From positions 558,001-622,000 of the forward strand of contig NZ_FWXS01000001.1 of assembly GCF_900176425.1 (NCBI RefSeq): DNA of 64,000 nt, written 5' to 3'. The stretch is from Moheibacter sediminis (GTDB lineage Bacteria > Bacteroidota > Bacteroidia > Flavobacteriales > Weeksellaceae). The position numbers and the translations under genes were made by a program. The notes under the pieces are model-generated. The model was not told the origin of the DNA. It did not search any database and saw nothing but the letters and a program-made list of their open reading frames with translations. This document shows, in pieces, positions 15,996 to 22,648 of this stretch (positions within the stretch are counted from its first letter, which is position 1; every line of letters starts with the position of its first letter).

Positions 15996-16980
15996 TATAA
16001 AAATAATAGTAACTAATTATTCAAATAAAGATAAATTAGAATGGAAGCCTTCTGATAAAGATAATTCCAATTGTCCCCATAAAACCTTTCAGGAAATTAA
16101 ACTATTTAATAGTAAGTTTAAAAGGAAAAAACATTCCATGAAAATATTACATACCGCTGATGATAAAAAAGAAGAATATTCATTATCCATTAGCGGAAGT
16201 ATTAGGAAATGGTACTATCAAGAGAATTCGAGAAAGGATTTGAACTATGCCGAATTTATTGATTGTATAAGTCTTCTTGCTCGTGAAATTGGTATGAGAG
16301 AAAGTGAGCTTTGGAATGCTAAAGTAACAAAAGTAGAGGTTGGCGTAACGCTTTTGGTTGATAAGAAATTCAAAGGAATAAAGGATTGTTTTGTAAGATA
16401 TAGAAACGCTTCCAGATACGAGATGGGCGATGAAATAATGACCGTTTATTTCGGGTTTGAAAATTATAAACTCAAGATTTATGATAAATACTTTGAGATG
16501 AATAAGAGGAAGAATTTGGAGAGCTATCCATATAAAGAAGTAAACGAACGGCTTCATTTCCCAAGATTGGAAATTGTTGTAAATAAAGTTTCAGGAACGC
16601 CTTTCTTTAAAAGTAAGGCAAATACTTTGAGAAAAATAGAAGAAAACTGGGACGAAATTTTAAAAGAATTTAGAAAACGTTTCGGGAATATAAATTTTGT
16701 AAATGTTTTAGCCGATGAAAATAGATTGCGGGAAATAAGTTCATATTCAGATTTTAGAGATTTTTTGGCGTATGAAGGTATAAATAATTATGGATTATCG
16801 GAATGTTTGGATTGTTTAAACCATACGGGAATCTTAAACAATAACAAAACGAAGTACATGAGCGATTTAAGTAAACTTTTTGAATCATTTAGGGTAAAAG
16901 ATGACCAATTGAAATCGGAGTTTTTCGAACGTTTTGAGAAAAAACTTAATAGATTATATAATAAGGGTAATATTAAATAA
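15985..16980 (+). CDS. Phage/plasmid-type replication initiator-like protein (gpII/X-like)
   Basis: A 331-residue protein. I chose the ATG at 15985, overlapping the preceding gene, over a longer TTG-started reading. The pattern MIDNIKIIV at the start, KVTKVEVGVTLLV around residue 120, LKIYDKYFEM around 170 and HFPRLEIVVNKVSG around 200 follows the layout of Phage_CRI (PF05144), the rolling-circle initiators of filamentous phages and some plasmids. If correct, the island can replicate after excision. The active-site tyrosines cannot be assigned by eye. It could instead be a relaxase-like mobilization protein. Confidence 0.6.
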   Translation: MIDNIKIIVTNYSNKDKLEWKPSDKDNSNCPHKTFQEIKLFNSKFKRKKHSMKILHTADDKKEEYSLSISGSIRKWYYQENSRKDLNYAEFIDCISLLAREIGMRESELWNAKVTKVEVGVTLLVDKKFKGIKDCFVRYRNASRYEMGDEIMTVYFGFENYKLKIYDKYFEMNKRKNLESYPYKEVNERLHFPRLEIVVNKVSGTPFFKSKANTLRKIEENWDEILKEFRKRFGNINFVNVLADENRLREISSYSDFRDFLAYEGINNYGLSECLDCLNHTGILNNNKTKYMSDLSKLFESFRVKDDQLKSEFFERFEKKLNRLYNKGNIK

Positions 16981-17203
16981 ATAATTACCTAATTAAATAC
17001 TAAGTAATAGAAAAGCTAATAAATAAATACGACCAAATTCATCAAGCGGAGAAATTTTTAAATCAAGCGAATCCTTAATTTTGATTAAGTAAAATTGGTT
17101 AAATCAAGTTTGATTTGATAGATTTAAGAACTGCTTGATTTTATAATAGGGATTTTGTAAAAGATATGGAGAGTCAAGCTAAAAGTGATTACTTTTGTTT
17201 CAA
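16981..17203. other. AT-rich intergenic region with repeated TCAAGC/TCAAGT motifs
   Basis: Contains ATCAAGCGGAG, AAATCAAGCGAAT, AAATCAAGTTTGATT and the inverted GCTTGATTT, plus GTCAAGCT. The clustering of one short motif in both orientations after a rep-like gene is what an iteron-like origin or an operator region for darT might look like. No gene is seen. Confidence 0.4.
17190..17197 (+). promoter_or_regulatory. -7 box of darT, predicting a leaderless mRNA
   Basis: TACTTTTG fits TAnnTTTG and ends 6 bases before the ATG at 17204, so transcription would begin at or within a base or two of the start codon. No good -33 box is seen. Confidence 0.45.
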
Positions 17204-17827
17204 ATGGCAGATTTAAGTAAAATACGTTTGTTTAGAATGGTGCATGTAGAAAATGTACCTCATATCTTGGCGAATGGATTGACTTTAGCTCATTCTGAAA
17301 AAGCGAATGATAACTATGTTCCAATAGGAAATATGAATATTATTGGTAAGCGTAGTTTAAGAAATGCTCCAAATGGCAAAACCCTAAATGAATTTATTCC
17401 TTTTTATTTTTGGTATAAAATGCCCATGCTATTAGTTATTCAGACGGGATATGATGGAGTTCCTGTTCAAAATCCTGAAAATATCGTATATTGTATAACT
17501 AATGTTGAGAGAATTATTCAGTCCCAAATTCCTTTTTTTTTTACGAACGGACATGCTCTTATTCAAATTAGCGAATTCTTTGGAAGCGATAGTGCTTATT
17601 TAATGGAAGAAATTTTAGACTTTGAAGCTATAAAAAGATTAAAGTGGGTTGATGAAAGTGATTTAGATTTGAAAAGAAGAAAGGAAGCAGAATTTTTGGT
17701 AGAAGGAGATATTCCTTCGAATGTTATCTCAGGATGGGTTGTTTATAATGAAAAAACTAAGGGAAGATTAATTGAGTTTGGTATCCCAGAAGAATTAATT
17801 GTAATTCGTGAAAATTTTTATTTTTGA
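17204..17827 (+). CDS. darT: DarT toxin: DNA ADP-ribosyltransferase (DUF4433 family)
   Basis: Toxin that uses NAD to attach ADP-ribose to bases of single-stranded DNA, blocking replication. The 207-residue protein has the family pattern: RMVHVENVPHILANGL at the N-terminus (His14), PFYFWYKMPMLLVI near 66-79, the IVYCITNVERI strand near 94-104, FFTNGHA near 112-118, and RRKEAEFLV near 158-166, whose E163 I take as the catalytic glutamate. ATG 17204 is preferred over a TTG three codons upstream because the latter overlaps the -7 box. It is followed 3 bases later by its antitoxin gene, the normal darT-darG order. Confidence 0.9.
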   Translation: MADLSKIRLFRMVHVENVPHILANGLTLAHSEKANDNYVPIGNMNIIGKRSLRNAPNGKTLNEFIPFYFWYKMPMLLVIQTGYDGVPVQNPENIVYCITNVERIIQSQIPFFFTNGHALIQISEFFGSDSAYLMEEILDFEAIKRLKWVDESDLDLKRRKEAEFLVEGDIPSNVISGWVVYNEKTKGRLIEFGIPEELIVIRENFYF

Positions 17828-17830
17828 TTG

Positions 17831-18883
17831 ATGATTAAGTACGTTGAAGGAAATTTATTGGAAAGCGATGCGGAAGCATTGATAAATACCGTAAACACTG
17901 TTGGGGTTATGGGTAAAGGAATTGCCCTGCAATTCAAGAACGCTTTTCCTAATAATTATAAAATTTACCGTAAAGCGTGCGATAATGAAGAATTAAGTGT
18001 TGGAAAGCTACTAATTACCACTGAAGAAAATCTTGTTTCTGGAAAAAAGATAATCATCAATTTCCCGACGAAAACCGATTGGAGAAAACCCTCAGAGTAT
18101 AGCTATATTGAGGACGGGCTTGTCGAATTAAGAAAATATATAATAGAAAATAATATTAAATCTGTCGCTCTTCCACCTCTCGGTGCTGGTAACGGTGGTT
18201 TAGATTGGCAGAAGGTAAAAGAACTTATCGAAAAATATTTAGTTGATTTAAATGCCTCTATTTTGGTGTATCAACCGAACGCTAAAATAAAAGAGGTTCT
18301 CAAAAAAGAAAGAGTAAAATTAACTCCTGCTCGAGCGATGCTTTTGGCGGTTTTATATGATTTGGTAAAAAACGGAGAATTTGTATCCGAATTTTCTGCT
18401 GAAAAAATAGCTTATTTCTTACAACGTTTCGGTGCGAAAGACCTTTTTAAATTGGAATATAAACCGAATTTTTATGGACCATATTCGGGAAAGGTAAAGC
18501 ATCTTTTGTATTACCTCAATGGAAGCTATATCTTGGGATATAGTTCTAAAGATAAAAAACCTTTTGAAGAAATCGGTTTGGTAATGGATACCGAAAACGA
18601 GGTTTTGGAATACTTGAAAAACTTACCCAATCAGGAATATTTAGAGATAATTGAAAAAACCAAAAACTTCTTGGAAGGCTTCTATTCTCCTTTTGGATTG
18701 GAATTACTTTCTACTATTGGATATATTTCTGAAAAAGAAAATACGAATGATTCTGATGTTATCATTGCTAAACTGAACGATTGGAGTAACCGAAAAACGG
18801 AATTGTTCTCTAATAAATTCTTTATAGATACTGCTTTGGAAAGAATCAATAATTTCTCTGATTCTTTAGAGCTCATAAAATAA
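17831..18883 (+). CDS. darG: DarG antitoxin: macro-domain DNA ADP-ribosyl glycohydrolase
   Basis: Antitoxin that removes ADP-ribose from DNA and binds DarT. The 350-residue protein begins with a macro domain (about 1-155): YVEGNLLESDAEALINTVNT, GVMGKGIALQFK, FPTKTDWRKPS and LPPLGAGNGGLDW are its nucleotide-binding loops. The C-terminal half (about 160-350) is the helical DarG-specific region that neutralises the toxin by direct binding in characterised homologues. ATG 17831 is used instead of the TTG just before it. The intact macro loops suggest an active hydrolase. Confidence 0.9.
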   Translation: MIKYVEGNLLESDAEALINTVNTVGVMGKGIALQFKNAFPNNYKIYRKACDNEELSVGKLLITTEENLVSGKKIIINFPTKTDWRKPSEYSYIEDGLVELRKYIIENNIKSVALPPLGAGNGGLDWQKVKELIEKYLVDLNASILVYQPNAKIKEVLKKERVKLTPARAMLLAVLYDLVKNGEFVSEFSAEKIAYFLQRFGAKDLFKLEYKPNFYGPYSGKVKHLLYYLNGSYILGYSSKDKKPFEEIGLVMDTENEVLEYLKNLPNQEYLEIIEKTKNFLEGFYSPFGLELLSTIGYISEKENTNDSDVIIAKLNDWSNRKTELFSNKFFIDTALERINNFSDSLELIK

Positions 18884-19227
18884 AAGACTGACATTTTTAG
18901 AAAGACTGCCACGAAAGTGATTTATTTTTGTCAGGATTTAAAATGCTGTACTTGAATGATTTAACAGAAAATTTACTTTTTGTTAGGTTATGATTATGAC
19001 AAAATAACCGAAAAAACTGATTGGCACTATTTTGGAAATTAAAAAAGGGCTCAAAATTTCGACGTGGAGAGCCCCTAATATGTTTAAAAAAGATAGACTT
19101 AGAAGAATCTATCCATTTTATTATTTGTTGTAAAAGTATCATCTTTTTTCTTATCTCCAAATGATTTTTGTTAGTCTTCTCAGAGAAATCCCTTCTGTAA
19201 ATAGGGTGTAATAATAAATATTTGAAA
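18884..19227. other. 344-bp intergenic region between darG and the small gene
   Basis: No convincing gene. It contains an inverted repeat GGGCTC (19047-19052) and GAGCCC (19069-19074) preceded by six A, which on the minus strand would be a hairpin with a T-run. A minus-strand reading frame at 18897-19160 exists but crosses this hairpin, has no homology I recognise and unusual composition, so I do not call it. The region may hold promoter signals for the CBASS unit. Confidence 0.5.
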
Positions 19228-19359
19228 ATGGCAAAAAAAGTTACCTCTTCGAAGGTTGCTTCGACCGCTTCAAAAATTTTGGGAGATAATAGATATGGTA
19301 CGGCAGCGAAATCTGTTGCCGGAAGTGCATTATCCCAAACTGAGAAGAAAAAGAAGTAA
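19228..19359 (+). CDS. 43-residue basic small protein upstream of CBASS
   Basis: ATG at 19228, TAA at 19357-19359. The product is rich in Lys, Ser and Ala: an N-terminal KKVTSSKVASTASKILGD, an AAKSVAGSALSQTEK helix and a lysine-rich end. I recall short unnamed proteins of this style, ending in an AGSALSQ-like motif, in many bacterial accessory regions, but they have no known function. It has its own terminator immediately downstream and lies 52 bases before the CD-NTase start. Could be a regulator, a small DNA- or RNA-binding protein, or unrelated cargo. Confidence 0.65.
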   Translation: MAKKVTSSKVASTASKILGDNRYGTAAKSVAGSALSQTEKKKK

Positions 19360-19366
19360 AAGAGTG

Positions 19367-19394
19367 AGAGGGCTAAAAGTTAGCCCTCTTTTTT
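19367..19394 (+). terminator. Terminator or attenuator between the small gene and cdnE
   Basis: AGAGGGCTA/TAGCCCTCT, a perfect 9-bp stem with a 5-base loop and T-run, 7 bases after the small gene and 17 bases before the cdnE ATG. Because no promoter is visible between it and cdnE, CBASS expression may depend on readthrough. Confidence 0.85.
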
Positions 19395-19411
19395 AATTAA
19401 AATTAATTAAT

Positions 19412-20494
19412 ATGAGAAATTACGATGAACTCGTACGTGAAGTAAAATCAAGAACAAATCCTGAATCTATTTCTGAGAGAAGATTATTCGGGGAAAATTA
19501 TGAACATGAATTTAAGGTTCAAGCTCCAACTTTAGTATTAGAATATATTAAAAGAGCTATGGATGGTGTTGGAGAAGATTACACCCGCAGAAGTAAGGAG
19601 GCTGGGGAAGCTGTAAAAAATCACCTTAAAGCATGTCTGTCGAATGTAGATTATGAATATCAGGGGTCTGTAATGACCAATACCCATATTAGGGGAAATA
19701 GCGATATAGATTTATTAGTAATATCAAATTTATTTCATTTCAATGATTGGAGTGGTGTTGATTCTGTACTAAATAATAGTTTAGAAAAATTGTTGTTAGA
19801 AAGTTATCAATTGACGAATCTAAGATATGCAAGAGAATCTAGTACTTCCTATCAAGGAAATTTTCTTGCGGATTTAAAAAGAAATAGAACTGAATCTGAA
19901 AATAAGTTAACTAACGAATATGACGAATGTAATATTTCCAAGCCTAAAGCAATTCGTCTAAAAAATAAAAATCTTCATAGAGAAGTAGATGTTGTTATTG
20001 CCTGTTGGTATAGAACTGTGCAAGCTATAAAAGAAAATGAAAAAAAGTTTCGAAGCATTCAAATTTATGATAAGAGTGAAAATTCGATTGGACGTGTGGA
20101 ATCTCCTTTTGTTAGTATTGATCGAATAAACTCTAAGGATAATTCTGTAAATGGTAGGTTGAAAAAAATGATTCGATTTTTAAAGAATTTGAAAGTAGAT
20201 TCAGGAACAAAAATTAATTTAAATAGTTTCGATATAAATGCCATCTGCTATAAAATAGATATCAATAATTATAGTGGAAAAAAATACTATGAATTGGTGC
20301 CAGTTCTTGTTGATGAATTTTATCGTTTAATATCGAACGAAAGTTACCGTAATTCTGTAAAGTCCGTAGATGGTTCTGAATATATTTTTTATGGAAAACC
20401 AGACAAGGTTAAAGCTCTTCGAGAACTTGAAGAAGAGCTAGGGAAGGTATTCGGTGATTTTCAATTAATACCTAATTTTAATTATTCATTATGA
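19412..20494 (+). CDS. CBASS CD-NTase (CdnE-like cyclic dinucleotide synthase)
   Basis: A 360-residue cGAS/DncV-like nucleotidyltransferase. The pol-beta catalytic signature is GSVMTNTHIRGNSDIDLLV, with G85-S86 and the metal-binding D98 and D100; the third Asp is D193 in REVDVVIACWY. It is expected to make a cyclic dinucleotide on phage infection. The downstream gene encodes a TIR-STING receptor and overlaps by 4 bases (ATGA), so product and receptor are translationally coupled. In characterised STING-containing CBASS the synthase is a CdnE and the messenger is c-di-GMP; that assignment here is inference from the neighbour. Confidence 0.92.
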   Translation: MRNYDELVREVKSRTNPESISERRLFGENYEHEFKVQAPTLVLEYIKRAMDGVGEDYTRRSKEAGEAVKNHLKACLSNVDYEYQGSVMTNTHIRGNSDIDLLVISNLFHFNDWSGVDSVLNNSLEKLLLESYQLTNLRYARESSTSYQGNFLADLKRNRTESENKLTNEYDECNISKPKAIRLKNKNLHREVDVVIACWYRTVQAIKENEKKFRSIQIYDKSENSIGRVESPFVSIDRINSKDNSVNGRLKKMIRFLKNLKVDSGTKINLNSFDINAICYKIDINNYSGKKYYELVPVLVDEFYRLISNESYRNSVKSVDGSEYIFYGKPDKVKALRELEEELGKVFGDFQLIPNFNYSL

Positions 20495-21414
20495 AAAAAC
20501 CTCGACTGTTTATAGGTAGTTCCTCTGAAGAAATAGGAACGGCAAGAATTGTAGAAAAGTTATTAGAAAATGATTTTGAGGTCACCATTTGGAATGAGAA
20601 CTTATGGGACAAATCAGTTTTTAAGTTAAATAATAATTTTTTACACGATTTGCTAAAAGCACCTTTGAAATTTGATTTTGGAATTTTAATAGGTTCGCCC
20701 GACGATAAAGTTGAGGTGCGAGGGAAAGAATATTTACAAGCCCGTGATAATATATTGTTTGAATTGGGTTTGTTTATTGGAAGATTAGGTGTTAAACGAA
20801 GTTTCTTTTTAGTCCATGAAAATGTGAAAGAATTAAGCGATTTAAGCGGAATCTTTGTATCTAAATTTAATAATAAAAACTTAATAGATAAAGTTGACGA
20901 AATTAAACGAGCTTTTTTGTCAGTCGAACTCGATACGTTTAATTTTTTTCCGTCTAACACATTAGCTTATGGGTATTTTGAGAATTTCATTAAAGCGTTG
21001 TGCGTTAAAATTGTTCAAGATGGAAAACTGAAAATTAAAGATGCGGAATATGATAAGTGTAAATTTCAAATAATTATTCCTAAAAAAATTGATGAAGATA
21101 TAAACCTTCAGTTTGAAAAAATAAAAAGAGAAACTGGAGTAGAACAAGTTCAAATTGAGTGTTTAGGAAGACCGAGACCATTTCAGGTTAATAGTAAATT
21201 ATTGGAGACAGGAGAATTATTGATTATAGATTTTCCTTCTACTTTGACTGGGATTAACTATGCTATTCGAGAATTACTTCCTGAAGAATATAAAACATTC
21301 GGAGATGAATATGAAAATATTCTTAATAGGGAATTAGAAAAATTCGTTTATACATTGAATGGTTTAATAAAGAAAAACTCATTTGACGATTTTATAGAAA
21401 TTGTAAGAGTTTAA
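20491..21414 (+). CDS. TIR-STING CBASS effector (CAP12)
   Basis: A 307-residue fusion. Residues 1-140 are a TIR-like domain of the PF10137 type: RLFIGSSSEE at the N-terminus, FGILIGSPDD, and the hallmark ARDNILFELGLFIGRLG with the likely catalytic E91 for NAD cleavage. Residues about 155-307 fit a prokaryotic STING domain: LAYGYFENFIKAL, then CLGRPRPF (R227, R229) and LLIIDFPSTLTGINYAI (D247). By eye, R229 and D247 are 18 residues apart, matching the spacing of guanine-contacting residues I recall from bacterial STING structures. It should filament on binding cyclic dinucleotide and deplete NAD, killing the infected cell. No membrane helices are present, unlike animal STING. Confidence 0.88.
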   Translation: MKKPRLFIGSSSEEIGTARIVEKLLENDFEVTIWNENLWDKSVFKLNNNFLHDLLKAPLKFDFGILIGSPDDKVEVRGKEYLQARDNILFELGLFIGRLGVKRSFFLVHENVKELSDLSGIFVSKFNNKNLIDKVDEIKRAFLSVELDTFNFFPSNTLAYGYFENFIKALCVKIVQDGKLKIKDAEYDKCKFQIIIPKKIDEDINLQFEKIKRETGVEQVQIECLGRPRPFQVNSKLLETGELLIIDFPSTLTGINYAIRELLPEEYKTFGDEYENILNRELEKFVYTLNGLIKKNSFDDFIEIVRV

Positions 21415-21432
21415 CCCCCTCTACAGCCCCCT
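21415..21432 (+). repeat. CCCCCT-N6-CCCCCT motif, right copy
   Basis: Same spacing and orientation as 12928-12945. Lies directly after the effector stop and 60 bases before attR. Confidence 0.55.
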
Positions 21433-21491
21433 TTAATGAATTTGAATTTAGAAACTGTTTATTAGAGCGGAATGTAGAGAAAAGTTACGAC

Positions 21492-21505
21492 CCTGTCGAG
21501 GTCAC
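21492..21505 (+). repeat. attR: 14-bp tRNA-Arg 3'-end remnant
   Basis: CCTGTCGAGGTCAC, identical to the tRNA-Arg 3' end at 12807-12820. No tRNA body precedes it, so it is the scar left by integration. Confidence 0.85.
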
Positions 21506-21506
21506 G

Positions 21507-21537
21507 AAAATCCCACAAGCAATTGCGGGATTTTTTT
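21507..21537 (+). terminator. Displaced native tRNA-Arg terminator
   Basis: AAAATCCC/GGGATTTT stem with T-run, one base after the attR core. Before integration it would have directly followed tRNA-Arg. Confidence 0.8.
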
Positions 21538-21610
21538 ATGGATTTAACTTGAGAATCCTCCTCACAAAATGAGTGAATTGCTTACTTTTGCTCATTGAAA
21601 TTTTTGAATT

Positions 21611-22648
21611 ATGCATTTCGTAAACCCTGAAGAAACTTTTGACCTTGTCATTCACCGCGTTGGAAATAAATCCACCGATGAAGGAACGCATTTGTCTAAA
21701 ACCCTTACTTTTTATCCGTCCGAAATGTCGGAAACTTTGTACGGATTTTTTACAAAACCTTTCAAAACGGATGAATATTTCAAATTTGCGGAGAATGACG
21801 GACTTGAAGCCAACACAGTTTACGCGGCAGTTAAAAGCATTTTCGAAGAACCTTCACAGCTTTTGCACAATTCAGTTCACCTTGCCAACCATTTGTACAA
21901 TGTGAGCTTTAATCCGAAGGTGAGAGGCGGAGATTTGTTTGTGGTTTATTTTCCCGATGCGATTGTGGAAGGGGAACATGCCAAGGCAGTCGGAATTTTT
22001 AAATCCGAAACCAAAGAAAGAATTTTAAAAGCAACGCCTACTGAAAGTTCTTATGACGTAAATATCGAAGAAGGAATTTTGCTTTCAAAAATTGACAAAG
22101 CCTGCATGATTTTTAATGTAGAGGAAGATGAAGGTTTTGTGGTGGCAAATTATGACAACAGTAAAGGAGACGAAATTGGTATTTGGACAGATGATTTTTT
22201 AGGTTTGATGAAGCGTGAAGATGAATATTTTGATACGGAAAATACACTGAACCTTTGCAAAAGTTATGTATTGGATAAATTACCAGAGGATTTCGAAGTA
22301 AAAAAAGTTGACCAAGTAGATTTACTGAATAAATCTGTAAATTTTTTCAAAGAAAATGAAGAATTTAAATTAGCTGATTTTGCTGAAAAAGTTTTGGTTC
22401 AGGATGAATTGAAGCAAAGTTTTGAAGATTACAAAAAACATTACGAAGATTTATACGAAGTCGAATTAAATGACCAGTTTGAAATCTCTAAAAATGCAGT
22501 TAAAAAGCAAGCCAGATTTTTCAAAAGTATCATTAAACTCGATAAAAATTTCCACATTTACGTTCATGGTGACCGTCAGAAAATCGAGCAGGGAACGGAT
22601 GATGAAGGTAAGAAATTTTACAAATTGTACTATGAAGCAGAGAATTAA
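21611..22648 (+). CDS. Nucleoid-associated protein, NdpA/37-kDa family
   Basis: A 345-residue soluble protein that fits the NA37/NdpA family (PF04245): an N-terminal IHRVGNK segment, FYPSEMSETLYGFFTKPF near 40, LAxHLY-type LANHLYNVSFNPKV near 95, GDLFVVYF, and a C-terminal KFYKLYYEAEN. Characterised relatives bind DNA and the nucleoid; the biological role is poorly defined. It is the first backbone gene right of the island. Its stop overlaps by 4 bases the stop of the convergent gene. Confidence 0.8.
   Translation: MHFVNPEETFDLVIHRVGNKSTDEGTHLSKTLTFYPSEMSETLYGFFTKPFKTDEYFKFAENDGLEANTVYAAVKSIFEEPSQLLHNSVHLANHLYNVSFNPKVRGGDLFVVYFPDAIVEGEHAKAVGIFKSETKERILKATPTESSYDVNIEEGILLSKIDKACMIFNVEEDEGFVVANYDNSKGDEIGIWTDDFLGLMKREDEYFDTENTLNLCKSYVLDKLPEDFEVKKVDQVDLLNKSVNFFKENEEFKLADFAEKVLVQDELKQSFEDYKKHYEDLYEVELNDQFEISKNAVKKQARFFKSIIKLDKNFHIYVHGDRQKIEQGTDDEGKKFYKLYYEAEN

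Larger units (their letters stand above)
12807..21505 (+). mobile_element. 8.7-kb integrated defence island at tRNA-Arg
   Basis: The segment is bounded by a 14-bp direct repeat of the tRNA-Arg 3' end and contains its own tyrosine integrase, a small HTH/coiled-coil protein placed like an excisionase, and a Rep-like gene. Cargo is a DarTG pair and a CBASS with CD-NTase and TIR-STING. The segment is visibly more AT-rich than the flanks. No capsid, tail, relaxase or type IV secretion genes are seen, so it is an integrative element that would rely on a helper, or a phage-satellite-like unit; which of these is inference. After the right repeat, a hairpin with T-run follows that most likely was the original tRNA terminator. 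Confidence 0.85.

Noticed and set aside
17204-18883. Macro-domain gene read as an O-acetyl-ADP-ribose deacetylase unrelated to toxin function
   Set aside because: It directly follows a DUF4433/DarT gene and has the extra C-terminal DarG domain.
18897-19160. Minus-strand 87-residue frame between darG and the small gene
   Set aside because: Crosses a terminator-like hairpin, has aromatic-rich chance composition and no recognisable motif.
21425-21505. Second tRNA-Arg gene at the right island end
   Set aside because: Only the last 14 bases of the tRNA are present; no acceptor 5' strand, D arm or anticodon arm can be drawn.
12807-21505. Complete prophage
   Set aside because: No terminase, portal, capsid, tail or lysis genes.
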